DNA of 64,000 bases from Epiperipatus broadwayi. Lineage: Eukaryota > Onychophora > Udeonychophora > Euonychophora > Peripatidae. How positions within the stretch are numbered: position 1 is the stretch's first letter; every line of letters starts with the position of its first letter. The notes beneath the pieces are model-generated. The model ran no database searches. It saw only the letters and a list, made by a program, of their open reading frames with translations, and was not told where the DNA came from. Where the stretch lies: assembly GCA_028023455.1 (NCBI GenBank), contig JAQFVV010000233.1, positions 1,653,296-1,717,295 on the forward strand, written 5' to 3'. The position numbers were made by a program, and so were the translations under genes. Shown piece by piece: positions 1 to 11,502 of this stretch.

Positions 1-1245
1 ATGAAAATGGAAAGAACTGACATATTAGTAAGCTTTGATGTGGAAAGTCTGTTTACAAATGTACCATGTGATGAAGCATTGTCTATTGTAAGGAAAAGGT
101 TATATGGCGATAACAGTCTACAAAGTAGAACAGTTCTACCTATTGATAGCATAATGGAGTTATTAACATTCTGTGTAACAACAACATACTTTCAATATAA
201 CTCAGAATTCTTCCAACAAAATCAAGGGATGGCCATGGGATCATCACTGTCACCATTGCTCAGCAACATTTACATGGAAGAACTTGAAACAACAGCCATA
301 AATACTACTCCATGTCCGCCTAAAGTGTGGCTTCGATATGTTGATGATACATTTGTAGTATGGCCACATGGCAAGATAAAATTACAGTCTTTCTGGATGC
401 ACATTAACAACATATCTCCTACAATTAATTTCACGATGGAAGCAGAACAAGAACAAAAATTGGCATTCTTGGATGTTCTTGTGACAAGACTCCCTCAGGG
501 CAAAGTAAAAACATCAGTATATAGGAAACCAACACACACTGGAAAATACTTGGCATATACATCCAATCATACAAGAAGCACTAAACAAGGAATTGTACTG
601 TCACTATGGAACAGAGCGAAGGAGGTTTGTTCAGAAACCAGTGATTTGGAAAAAGAAAAGATTCACATAGAACAAATGCTTATGAAGAATGGTTATCCAT
701 CAGCAGTCATCAGAAAAACTTTCAATAGACAACAGAAAAAGACACCAAAAGAGGAAACAGTTATTGGTACGGTGGTGTATCCATACATACCAGGAATGGC
801 GGACAAACTAAAAAGAATCTGCAGTCAATATAATATTAGAACTGCTTTCCAAAGCCATACCACACTTCGAGGAATGCTTACTTCCACTAAGCCTAAACTG
901 GAAATGCTGAAGAACAAAAACTGCATCTATGAGATACCATGTGAATGTGGAAGAAAATACATTGGTGAGACCTGTCGGCCTGTTGAACAACGATTGAAGG
1001 AACACAAACTAATGGTTAAAAGAGAAAAAACAGATGTGTCTACCATAGCAGATCATGTATGTACTAATGACCACATGCTTAAATGGGAAAATACAAAGAT
1101 ATTGGATAAAGAGGAAAAAATGCATAGAAGAAAATTCAAGGAAGCTGCTCATATGACAATGGTAAATAATCCTATAAGTCAACCCAGTGTGGCAATACAC
1201 AATGTATGGAAGCCTCTAATTAATCTTGCTCTTAGGAAAAAATAA
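1..1245 (+). CDS. Penelope-like element: RT (partial) plus GIY-YIG endonuclease
   Basis: The frame encodes the C-terminal 414 residues of a Penelope-like retroelement polyprotein, which makes cDNA from its own RNA and nicks target DNA. Visible RT blocks are motif A SFDVESLFTNVP (residues 11-22, catalytic D13), motif B QGMAMGSSLSP (about 75-85), motif C RYVDDTF (112-118, catalytic D115/D116), then KLAFLDVLV and YRKPTHTGKY. A linker with PYIPGMADKLKRI (261-273) leads to the GIY-YIG endonuclease: IYEIPCECGRKYIGET (309-324), R327/R331, EHK (334-336) and the DHVC/NDH histidine-cysteine cluster (351-358) typical of PLE endonucleases. The frame is open from base 1, so the apparent start is only the window edge; the N-terminal region and RT fingers lie outside. 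It is the only PLE here with no stop or frameshift, so it is the youngest and possibly recently active. Domain assignment is firm; activity is inference. Confidence 0.93.
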   Translation: MKMERTDILVSFDVESLFTNVPCDEALSIVRKRLYGDNSLQSRTVLPIDSIMELLTFCVTTTYFQYNSEFFQQNQGMAMGSSLSPLLSNIYMEELETTAINTTPCPPKVWLRYVDDTFVVWPHGKIKLQSFWMHINNISPTINFTMEAEQEQKLAFLDVLVTRLPQGKVKTSVYRKPTHTGKYLAYTSNHTRSTKQGIVLSLWNRAKEVCSETSDLEKEKIHIEQMLMKNGYPSAVIRKTFNRQQKKTPKEETVIGTVVYPYIPGMADKLKRICSQYNIRTAFQSHTTLRGMLTSTKPKLEMLKNKNCIYEIPCECGRKYIGETCRPVEQRLKEHKLMVKREKTDVSTIADHVCTNDHMLKWENTKILDKEEKMHRRKFKEAAHMTMVNNPISQPSVAIHNVWKPLINLALRKK

Positions 1246-1354
1246 AAAATAATAAAAATAATTAGACTTGTATATAAAAAAAAAAAAATTGAAGGACTCA
1301 GGAGGATTTGAACCAACCCTCAAGTATAAATATATCAAATTTCTACTATATGTT
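1246..1354. other. PLE 3' flank with inverted tRNA B-box-like motif
   Basis: After the PLE stop there is an A-rich stretch, then on the minus strand a sequence matching a pol III B box (GGTTCAAATCC at about 1307-1317). No matching minus-strand A box is clear, so it is at most a truncated tRNA-derived piece lying head to head with the SINE that follows. Confidence 0.4.
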
Positions 1355-1655
1355 GCCTTTGACAGAATAGCTCAGTTGGTAGAGCGTTTGCCTTAAATTC
1401 AATATACAAGAATCTAAAGGTGCGAGTTCAACTTCTAAGCGAATATTGTCACTGTGCATATAGGCCGGCAACACCTGAAGAAGAGTGGAGAATAATACTA
1501 CTCGAAACGTTGTGTAATTACTAACCTGTATTGTCTATTTGTGTGTTATTACTAACAAGTTGTTTGTATTTGAAAAGTTTAAATAAAGTTTAAAATTTTC
1601 TATACATTCAATATTCACTCATAAATGATGGAAATAGTCCAACATATTACATCTT
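1355..1655 (+). mobile_element. tRNA-headed SINE with hammerhead-like hairpin
   Basis: The head looks tRNA-derived: A box TAGCTCAGTTGG at about 1369-1380 and a B-box-like GAGTTCAAC at about 1423-1432. The body carries a hairpin (1473-1512) with CTGAAGA, a stem GAGT/ACTC, and CGAAACG, resembling a hammerhead core. The 3' tail ends in GATGGAAATAGTCCAA. The same tail occurs at 11.1-13.25, 55.7-56.3 and 57.7-58.1 kb, which defines a dispersed family. It lies just behind the PLE at the window start. Confidence 0.7.
1473..1512 (+). ncRNA. hammerhead-like hairpin in SINE
   Basis: CTGAAGA is followed by one extra A, a short stem (GAGTG with TACTC) and CGAAAC. This keeps the CUGANGA and GAAA core strings of a hammerhead, but the inserted A after the first core strand and unproven stems I and III mean it may be a decayed or structural relic rather than a working ribozyme. 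Confidence 0.4.
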
Positions 1656-3400
1656 ATATTATAATAATGTTATATTTCATACCCTTACCCTCAAAACTAT
1701 AGAGATTACATTAGTTAAATTTTTATTATAGTAAATTGTATAGATATTGTTTAACATATGTAGGTGCACAAATATTAACTGTCACCTTGTCAATGCCACT
1801 GCTTAATTAATGCAAACAATGCATCATATTTTGTATCTTTCACATATTTTTATTAAATCTTATATTAAATTGTATCTGTCATTAGTACTGTTTGTCCACA
1901 TGAACCACACTGTTAGCTCACTTTCATATTATAATGGTTGGGAAAAATTAGAGTCTTACCATAACTGCCATACGAGGCAGCCAAGCATTCGAACTGGAAA
2001 AATTTATATAGTAGGCAGATATGTACTGTTAAGATCAAATTTTATGTTTTATTATGATTGTTAGCCCTTGCCACTAGCTCAAGGAGATGGAGAGATTTAT
2101 ACTAAATACTTCTTAAAAATATATTTCTAATATTAAAAAAATAAAATAAGCCATTGCCAGTAATAACACACAAAAAAACATTTGTTAATGCACATATATA
2201 AATATTTAAAATTGAGAAATAATTTAGATATTATTAATTTTAAATTAAAATTATTATTTTAGAAAGTCCACACAGATGGACTGTTTATAGAAGTTTGTTT
2301 TATAATGTTGAGTATAGATTGCTACATAGATTACTCATTTAAAAACTTTTCAAAACAATCATTTAATCTCAGACCAAAATTTCACAGCCAACCCAATGCC
2401 TGTTTCCAGATATACAGACACAACCAATGCAATATGAAGATGCTAACATAAAACCATGCTGTCAGGAATGTGCATCTGCAGCATGATATTATGAGAAGAA
2501 CATGATCCTCATCCAGTACAGAAATGTGAATCTGTCTGGTAAAGGAATCATGTATATAATATTTGAGAGAAATGCTACATATGGGTGAGAGTGGTCTATC
2601 TGCCAACTTATAGTCCTTATCCATAGAGCTAAGGACATCAATGTCACAGGAAATACATCTGCATACATTGCAACACAATGACTATGCCTTTGGGTCATGC
2701 ATTCAGTTGTGATTTGCCCTGTATGCTAAACATGCTTCACATTACATTGATATAAACACCCATATATCCCTCCACCAGCATCAACATAACTATGAAACGA
2801 ATAGCCTGAAATTAAAACCCTTTAAAATAAATGTAAATGAATTTAAATGTAAAGTTATTAATTGAACAATTGCTAAGGGAAATTTACAATAAAGTAAACC
2901 CAATGGCACTCATCATAAGGTGCCGCATTGACAACAACAACTTAAAATATATATAACAATAAATATGTTTAGACGCTCAGCATGAAGTGTCGTATTTACT
3001 GATATATATACATTTTCACATACTAAAAAAAATATTAAAACATAATCAACATAATGAATCCATGCAGCTATCTACACCCAACTTAAAATTTAATACATTT
3101 TTTTCATTTCATTAATAAATATTAATAAAGAAAATGGAAATAATTGAATTGGTAAACATATATAAAAAATATATAAAAATAAATATTAATAACTGATTTA
3201 ATCTTCATGTTGGTCAGATAAGAGTTTATGGTTTAAACTTAGTTAGGCATTAATTATTTAAGAAATTATTCAAAGTTTATTTAGCAAAAGTTTATAATGA
3301 TTTGAGTTCATAATTATATTTTACATTAGAGGAGCTCTCTGTTCCTTGTGCTAATTCCCGCAAAATCTTTATTATTCAAAATTTCAAAGAAAACCAGTCT
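1656..3400. other. AT-rich intergenic stretch, nothing recognised
   Basis: Short open frames here (for example 1810-2064 plus and 2382-2698 minus) show no recognisable motif and have the codon make-up of chance frames. No repeat seen elsewhere in the window was recognised. Confidence 0.5.
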
Positions 3401-3705
3401 GTTGTTCATACCATAGTTATCAATCCAGAGGCTGACTTATCTGGTTGATCCTGGAACTATTTTATTGTAGGACCCATATGATTCAGGGTCGTTGTTCATA
3501 CCATAGTTATCAATCCAGAGGCTGACTTATCTGGTTGATCCTGGAACTATTTTATTGTAGGACCCATATGATTCAGGGTCTACAATAGTGCCATTCATAT
3601 TTTTCAATCTAGAAGTTGCCTTAGCTGGATTGATCCTGGAACTATTTTATTGTAGGAGCCATATGATTCAGGATCTACAATAGTGCCATTCATATTTCAA
3701 CAGTC
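3401..3705 (+). repeat. 90-bp tandem repeat, 2 exact copies plus diverged third
   Basis: Units 3401-3490 and 3491-3580 are identical as read, each running from GTTGTTCATACC to ATTCAGGGTC. A third, diverged unit (about 3581-3672) keeps TTGATCCTGGAACTATT and ATATGATTCAGG, and a partial fourth follows with ACAATAGTGCCATTC. The exact identity of the first two implies a very recent duplication or an assembly-sensitive array. Confidence 0.9.
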
Positions 3706-3722
3706 ACTTCATTTGAAATTAG

Positions 3723-3758
3723 TAAGAGGGTGAAAAGTGCATCTTTTCACCCTCCTCC
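3723..3758. repeat. short hairpin (AGGGTGAAAAG/CTTTTCACCCT)
   Basis: An 11-bp perfect inverted repeat with the small loop TGCAT. It may be a remnant of the foldback family at 13.6-19.1 kb, one member of which contains AAGAGGGTGAAACC. No terminator role is implied in this eukaryotic setting. Confidence 0.5.
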
Positions 3759-4154
3759 GCAAAAAAAATCAAGCTGGAACTGTTCTTAATTTGAATTTTC
3801 TCTTTATATTCCTCCTTCGGATTTACTAAGCATGGTTTCTTGTTCCGATAGTTTTCATTAGGGTCTGAGTGTTGATTGTCCTTCCACAAGCAGGTAACAC
3901 AAAATATTTATATCTCTTATCTGACTTTTAATTATAAATTTGCCCCATGGGCTCATTTACTTTAGATTAATTAAAACCAACAATCATTTCCATCTTGAGT
4001 TGTAACACAATAGTCATTAATTTAATTATTGTAAATTCTTAAAGATATATATTTTTATCTTTATATTTTAAGTTTTTGCTTAAAATTTAATTTTAAAATA
4101 CTTTTTTTTTTAAAAAAAAATAAAGTTTTCTTTTAATAATTTTCTATCTGTGCG

Positions 4155-4156
<2 letters not shown>

Positions 4157-4200
<44 letters not shown>

Positions 4201-4247
4201 CAAAGATATGCAAAAACATATATATATATATATATATGTTTTTGCAA
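4157..4247. repeat. (AT)n microsatellite and adjacent AT hairpin
   Basis: About 40 bp of pure AT repeat (4159-4198) is followed by GCAAAAACATAT...ATATGTTTTTGC (about 4209-4246), a long palindrome centred on another AT run. Confidence 0.9.
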
Positions 4248-4250
4248 GCT

Positions 4251-6222
4251 TTTAGTTTTCAATTTCTAATTCTAATTTTTATTTAATTACTTTTATTTGC
4301 AAACTTTTATACTTCATTTTTTTTTTTAAATAATGTAACGGCATGTGTGCCTGTTACAATATCAACACTTTATAGTATATTAACTTTAGTGTTCTTTTCT
4401 TTGTATTTTCTATAGAAAATCTGTTAGTGAACCTAGAGCATATTTTATTTAAGTTAGAGTTTTTTGTTTTTCCCTGATCCCTGGGACTAGAAGGAAGGTT
4501 AACTTTTAGTAGCATCAGAAACATTGTTCACATATCTTATATTGTGAATTAGAGGCCAATAGGTTCACGCTTGGTTTCTTCAGAGGTATTCCCACCCAGA
4601 AGAGCTAATTTCATATATTGTTCTTCGATTCTGCAGCGTGTTAACAGGGCATATGAATCTGACCATTAAACACATCTGATGTTAGCATATATACCTTTTC
4701 TTTTAGTATCCTGCTCATGTCAGGGAGATACAAGGGATCCCATTCTTAAAACTATACAAAAAGTAATTGTGGTAAACAAGAAATAAATATGAGAGGTTAC
4801 ATGTATATAGATTTATTAGTACCAATAATAAAAAAACAAAAGTTAAATAAAAGTTCATATGTCTAGATTCACACCTATGATTATACTGCATTTTTCAAAG
4901 GCTAAAATAAAAATTAATTACTGACTAACCAGCTTAATTATCACTAACATACATAGAGTAGAAAAAATATAGGATTTATATGTCTTAATAACCTCAAGGG
5001 TGGACATTCTATGATAATTTAACTATTAATTAATGAATAATCAAGCAGGGTTGAGATAGTATTTACTTAACTATATTAAAATCATAAGCAGTAATAGATG
5101 ACTGCAATGGCCTTAGAATTATGTATGATTGATTGCATAATTACAAAGTCAGGCTTTAAAATACATAACAAAATGTTGAACATGGTACTAGGTTATCAAA
5201 AACAGAAGAGTATAACCAATGATAAAACAGAGATGGGATACACCCACCTTGGTTAGGCCATACCCAGAAATTCATCAGATTAGAGTGTTATAAATAACAG
5301 GAATGAACATTTTCCCTCACCAGTAATAAATTTTTTACTATCAAGCAGGAAATTCATATGCACTGATAATAATATTAAAGACAACAGTGAAGATGATTTG
5401 AGTATAAAAATATAAAAAATATGTCTGCCTTGACGTGACCATATTAAGAACACTCATCCAATCCATTTCCATAAAGCAGGTACAATCATTTTCTTGCAGA
5501 ACAAATATACAAATAAAAAAATTTATTGATAAATAATCCAGCAATGCAATTTAAATATAGAAGGAATGAAGAATAAATAATTCTTCATAAAAGCCTGGAA
5601 TTTACTATGGTTATTATAAAGAAACAAATGTGAGTAGTCCTACTATAAGTTTAAATAAGTGGTCATCTATTACATTACTTGGCTAAATTAAGACCTAATA
5701 ATCTATCATATAATAAATACCTAATAAAACAATGAAGATTAATATTTGATTTACTTGAAGATCCAACCTAGAGATTGTAAACACATACATATTAAGAAAT
5801 ACATTATCCATTAGCTTGAGGTTTGTAAATGATATATATCATTATAAAAAAAACATTTGTGAGGCTAAAAATTTAAAATAACTGATGGATGTATTTGTCT
5901 CTTCAAAAAAAAATTAAAAAGTAATTAAAATTTAATCTTATTTTTAATATTGTTTTTTAAAATTTATCCAGCTGATTTTTAATATATGAATTTTTTCTAC
6001 AGTACAGGCGTTTTCATACCTATAACTGTTAAGAAAAACCTGGGTTTGTAATTGCACAAATAAAGTTTCAATTGACATGCATGACTGATTGCATTTAAAA
6101 AAAAACAAAAGTCTTCAGACCAGGTGAAGGATGGGGAATTAAATGTCTCTGCACTTTTAATTAATTAATTTCCTTTTAAGGGAACAAAATGTGTTTACAA
6201 AATAGCCCACCATCATCTGATC
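4251..6222. other. AT-rich stretch, nothing recognised
   Basis: No coding motif, tRNA or repeat family member was recognised. The open frame at 5341-5544 (minus) is unsupported. Confidence 0.5.
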
Positions 6223-6230
6223 CTCTAGAG

Positions 6231-7374
6231 CAGTGGTCTTCAACCTTTCTACCCCTGTGGCCTGGTAAAAATAAGGATAAGATTTTGCGGACTGGCAGAA
6301 GTTTACAGATAAATTTTCTTAAAGATATAACCTGCTTAGCCTTAGATAAGCATAATTGTTATAACTGACCAAAACAGCACACTAGTTAATGTGTATAATA
6401 ATGGTGTTGCTTACCTTCACATGTTGAACACTCTTTCTCGAGTTGCACAGACATACTGCTACAGAAAACATACAATAACATTCATTCTCATTGTGTTTTC
6501 ATTTTACATTTATTATTTCATTGTTAAAATATGCAAGAATAAAATGTTATTTACCTGAATGTTGAAAAAGTCAAAAGTTTTGTTCTTATTTTATTTTTGG
6601 AGGGGGGGAGGGGGGTTGAAAAATACTTTGTCATTAACTGAGACAAAAGATAGACACCAAAGTTATTTTTTGTTTGTTTTAATTTTTAAAAAAAGGTAAC
6701 AGAAATTGGTTTTAAAAATAAAAGTTTTAGTATTTTAGCAGTATACAAATAAAGCCAAAAAAAATATTGCCTTTTTTTAAACAAAAAAAAAGAAAACGAA
6801 GCTTGAAAAAGTTAAAAGTTTTGATCTTACTTTATTTTGGGGTGGTGGGGATATATTGAGAAATACGTTGTAAATGTTAGAGACAGAACTTACTTTTTGG
6901 TTTTTATTTTTAAAAAAAGGTAATAAAAATTGATTTTCAAAATTAAACTTAAAGCCAAAAAAACCCATTAAAAATGAAATATTAAAAGAGAGAGTAGAAA
7001 AAATTTAAGAGATAAAAAAAAGTCACGTTACATTTTATTGTTTTAACAATGCTGACAAGCAGCCATGATTGGCTATCAAAAGACAACTGGAGTTTGTATA
7101 ATAAAAAACTTTTTAGCCCCCCCCCATAAACATCTGTGATAAATAGAAAAACAAATTAATTTATGTATGATTGATTAGATTTTGTTTTTGTTCTGTTTTT
7201 TTTTTAATTGGGAAAAAATGCGATGAAAAAATAAATAAAAATTGTTCATATTAATTAAAAGTTTAAAATCATATGATTTTGTTATTAGAAACTTTCTTGC
7301 CAGTCTAGCTGTGGACCAGCAAAAAACTTCTGCGGCCCGGTACTGGTCTGCACCCCAGTGGTTGAAGACCAGTG
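6231..7374. mobile_element. non-autonomous hAT-type transposon, 1144 bp
   Basis: Left end CAGTGGTCTTCAACC (6231-6245) matches the right end read in reverse, CACTGGTCTTCAACC (7360-7374), with one mismatch. The flanks are an 8-bp target duplication, CTCTAGAG (6223-6230) and CTCTAGAT (7375-7382), differing at one base. Subterminal text GCGGCCCGGTACTGGTC is shared in kind with the element at 37175-37677. An internal ~240-bp duplication compares about 6560-6720 with 6800-6960 (AAAGTTTT..TTATTTT..TTTTAAAAAAAGGTAA). No transposase frame was found, so movement would depend on an autonomous relative. Confidence 0.85.
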
Positions 7375-7534
7375 CTCTAGATATATGTAAGACTTAAGAA
7401 TGACCCCAACTAGCAATATATTCAATTATTTTTGACAAATACTGGTTAGTTTAATGTATTTATATATAATATTAAAGAAAATATATTAACCAAAAAAAAA
7501 AACAACAATAACAACACAAAATTAAATAATACAA

Positions 7535-8720
7535 GTAAAAGAGAAATGTCAAATACATATAAATTGTTGACCAATAGGATTTCAAATCTCATCCTAAAGT
7601 TCAAATGTTTCTGCATTACCTTCATGAAAGATTTAAAAATATGGCAAGGTATGAAGAGCAGCATAAAATATAATGGTGATGCACAGCTTTCATAATGCAA
7701 TTCACATGGGCCTGGATAACTCTTTTCTTGGATATGGATAATTATTTGGAGACTGATTTTTCAGAATAGTATATGATTGAAGTTAGCATAATTGACTAGA
7801 TTGCTTCTTATTTTTAGAGTGATGGCATGGCAGGTCAGTAGGCTGAATTCATTTGGTATGACAAAAACATCAGCACAGGTACACTGGTCAGCAGACATCA
7901 GATGGGCAGCAATTCATCCAAACTCCCCTGGATTGGTGAGGGGGGAGCAGGTATAAGTTTCTATTCAAAGGTCATTCTGCATGGCTTTTAGCAGCCAAAT
8001 AATTAATGACTTCTTGAAACTTTTGTTGACAATCTTGAAGAGTTTCTCTCACCTGAACCATTTGAAGAATATTTCACAAAGAACAACAACAACAACCCTG
8101 TCTGCACATTTGCCGAATTATTTATACAACTTCTGATAAAAGGCATCCAGATTAATTATAAGTAAAAAATGTGTAAAGCTGATAATAATTGTGATCAGCT
8201 TAAGTATAGTTTAATCCTGAACATATTTATTAACTAGAATTTTTTTTCAAATTCTAAATACCTTTTGTTTACTTGCATTTTTCCTACAGTAATTAAGCAT
8301 CAATTAACACCTTTTTACCAACAGCCTAAATATTTTTAAAAAATTCTTCTTGTACATATATAATACAAAGTTATTACCTTATTTTTCAATTAAATAAGTT
8401 TTCAATAACAAATATAAATGTATCTATGCCCTATAATTAATCTGCCTTTATAAATTTTATAAAAAGAAAATGTTCAGGAATTTTAATTAGCTAAATTTTT
8501 ATATTAATTGTTTGTCAGAATTTTCTAGAATCTCAGCTAACCCTTTATACATACACATACACATGTTTTTAGTAAATTTAATAAAGTAAAATTTAATTCT
8601 TATTAGCCTTTAAAAATTTTTTAATAAAATAAAATTTCTTTATAATAGAGTTTAAAATTATTTAAATATAAATTGACATGAAACATAAATTTATAAGCAT
8701 GCATGTAGCTTCATAACCTT
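7535..8720. repeat. segmental duplication, copy 1
   Basis: This ~1.17-kb stretch aligns by eye along its length with about 9955-11112: shared blocks include TCAAATACATATAA at the start, TATGAAGAGCAGCAT, CTTTTCTTGGATATG, AATTAAGCATCA, and TATTTAAATATAAATT near the end. The copies carry many substitutions and small indels, so the duplication is old. No protein is recognisable in either copy. Confidence 0.75.
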
Positions 8721-9613
8721 TTAGCCAGAGGACAAAAAAACAAAAAAATACTTATCTGAGTGGTCAACCAATCTAATTCAGATTAAACATTAATATAAAA
8801 ATATATTAGTAAATTAATCTGTAAAAAAAAAGAAAAGTTATAAAATAATTTTGTGAAAGAAAAAAAAACTGATAAGGGAAAAGATTAATTGAAGATTCTT
8901 TTAGCCTTCTTAAATCTGGCAGCCTACCTTGTGGTTTGCTTTTTATGTTGGCCCACTTTCACATTAATAAATATATGCTCTGAGAGGAATTTGTGTGCAG
9001 TTTAGGCTTTTTGATTTTTTTAATCAGTGGGCCCTTCATACAATCACCAAAACTAATGTTGATGCCTGATTTGACTGAGCCAGTTTTCTCTCCATTTGGT
9101 TGCTTCTTTGAGTGAATTATAGCTAGGTGGCTTACTCTTTTTCTTAAGTTCTTTTTTGAAAAGTTCATGCAATCTGGATAGAATACCTTGTATATAATTA
9201 AGATATTCTATATATTTCACTACCAGCTGATTAAATTAGATCCATAAGATATATTCTCAGTATGGGTTTGGTCCCAGGATAATTCACTTTTTACTGTGGA
9301 GGGAAATAAGAATATGGGATGCATTTTCAGTGTATTTATTGACTTTTTTCCTTTAAAAATGTGAAACTTACTTAGCTGACTATTCTTGGTTTTATGAAAA
9401 TTTGGAAGATATTACTTACTTTCGTACCTTTTTTGTGTCATCCATATCATTATAAAACTGATGGTGGTACTCTCAAACTGATTGTGGCATAAAACAAATG
9501 CCTTTTGTAAACAAGCATACATTTTATGATAATATGCATGATTCAGGTTTACATTTATGAAAGTGTTCCATATTCATTTCTATTTTTTCTTGGACATCTA
9601 TTTTGACCTCTTC
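8721..9613. other. spacer between duplicated segments
   Basis: The open frame at 8959-9168 on the minus strand (69 codons, lysine-rich, MNFSKKNLRKRVSHLAIIHS at its start) has no recognised domain and no clear splice context. Confidence 0.4.
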
Positions 9614-9817
9614 TTATTGAGTGACATCTTTTAACTTTTCTTGTTGAGTGCAATCTACTTTTGTAAAGGCATATTTGTGACAATCATCTGATACCATGTA
9701 TTTACTATTTTGTTCTTGATCCTCTATGACAAAAATATTCATTTCATAATCATCCTTTTCTGGTTCTAAAGATGTTTCTGTTTTGATTTCTTGTTTTTTA
9801 TATTTCTGTAGTGTCAT
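9614..9817 (-). CDS. unrecognised acidic open frame, possible exon or relic
   Basis: 67 codons, acidic and lysine/glutamate-rich, containing KKQEIKTETSLEPEKDDYEM near the N-terminus. I do not recognise a family. On the same strand just upstream (about 9820-9960) a degenerate text reads KIKLETSLEIEK, which looks like a diverged, frame-broken second copy of the same unit. That internal duplication argues that the region once had coding meaning. It could be an exon of a charged nuclear protein or a retroelement gag-like piece; chance cannot be excluded. Confidence 0.25.
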   Translation of the reverse strand: MTLQKYKKQEIKTETSLEPEKDDYEMNIFVIEDQEQNSKYMVSDDCHKYAFTKVDCTQQEKLKDVTQ

Positions 9818-9954
9818 ATTTCTGACACACCTCTCCTATCCTGCATGTAGAATATGGTTTTGGATTCTTGATAAGAATAATGTTCATGATTATCTTTTTT
9901 CTATTTCCAAGGATGTTTCTAATTTGATTTTTTGTACTTGGCCTGTTATACAAA

Positions 9955-11112
9955 CAAAAGAGAAACATCAAATACATATAACTTGTTTTAACAAAAGGAT
10001 TGCAGATCTCATTCTAGAAGTAAAATGTTTCTACATTACTTTCTTAAACAATTTCAAAATACAGCAAGATATGAAGAGCAGCATGAGATATAATGGTGAT
10101 ATGTAGCTTTCATGGTGCAATTTACATTGTCCTGGATAACCCTTTTCTTGGATATGAATAATTAATTGGAGATAGACTAGTTTTTCAGAATATCATATGA
10201 CTAAAGGTAGCATAATTGATTAAGTGGCTACTTATTTCTGGAATAACAGAATGAATTCATTTGGGATAGCAGGAACATTGGCACAAGTACACTGTTTAGA
10301 AGTCTTCAGGTGGCCCAAAATTCTCCAACACCATTAGGATTCCAAACTTGTGTCTCCTGGGATAGTGAGAGGTGAGTGGATACAAAATCATTCTGCATGG
10401 CTTCTAGCAGCCAAATGATTAATGACTTCTTAAAACTTTTGTTGACAATCTAAAATTTTTTCTCACCTGAACAGCTTGAAGAATATTTCATGATGAAAAA
10501 CAAAAACCCTGTCTTTCTTATACCATTTTTGATAAAAGACATCGAATGAATTTTAATAATATATATATATTTGCTGATAACAATTTTGATCAGCTTAATT
10601 ACAATTTAATTCTGTATTTGTTTATAAATTAGATTTTTTTTTCAAATTCCAAATATATTTTGTTTACTTGAATTTTGCAGTAATTAAGCATCATTTAACA
10701 TCTTTTTACACCAGGTCAAATATTAAAAAAAAATCATTGTACATAAATAATACAAAGTGGTTATCTTATTTTTCATTAATTAGATAAGGTTTCAATAACA
10801 AATATAAATGTACCTATGTCCTATAATTAGTCTGCCTTTACAAATTTTATAAAAATAAAATGTTTAAGAATTTTAATTAGCTAAATTTTAAAATTAATTG
10901 TTTATCAGGATTTTTTAGAATCTCAATTAATCTTTTCTACACACACACATATGCCGTTAGTGGATTTAATAAAATAAAATGTAATTCTTATTAGCCTTTA
11001 ATAAATTTTTAATAAAATAAAATTTAAAATTTTCTTATAATAGGTTTTAAAATTATTTAAATATAAATTAACATGAAGCATATATATATAAGCATGTATA
11101 TAGTTTCAATAC
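9955..11112. repeat. segmental duplication, copy 2
   Basis: Diverged direct copy of about 7535-8720, displaced by roughly 2.4 kb in the same orientation. Order of shared blocks is conserved. The open frame at 9783-10106 straddles its start and is not supported as a gene. Confidence 0.75.
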
Positions 11113-11502
11113 ATCCCAAAGAAATATGCTTATATTTGTATTTATATATTGGACTATTTCCATATCTAATATATGTATTGAATGTCTTTTAAAAAAATTA
11201 ACTTGATTTAAATATTCCGAATATATTCAACTGTTAGTAATAGCACACATGTTAGTATATATGTGTGCTATTACTAGCAGTAAAATGTATTTGGAATATT
11301 TAAATAAAATTAAATTTGGTTGTTTTCTCATCCCTGGTGTTCGCCATGGGATGGCGTTGATGCTAATCAAAAACATATACATAAAATGATTCTGGGCCGG
11401 ACCTAAATGATCGATTTGATCTAAAAAGAACTGATTTCTTAGATTTGTAATAAAATATTCTACCAACCAATACTATTATATAATGTTAGTTTTTTAATTT
11501 TT

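Noticed and set aside
1369-1432. functional tRNA gene
   Set aside because: A and B boxes are present but the acceptor and anticodon arms do not pair, and the unit continues into a SINE body shared by other copies.
3401-3640. CTGGTTGATCCTGG resembles the start of 18S rRNA
   Set aside because: The match is limited to about 14 bases and the following sequence does not continue as rRNA; it is repeated in the 90-bp tandem array.
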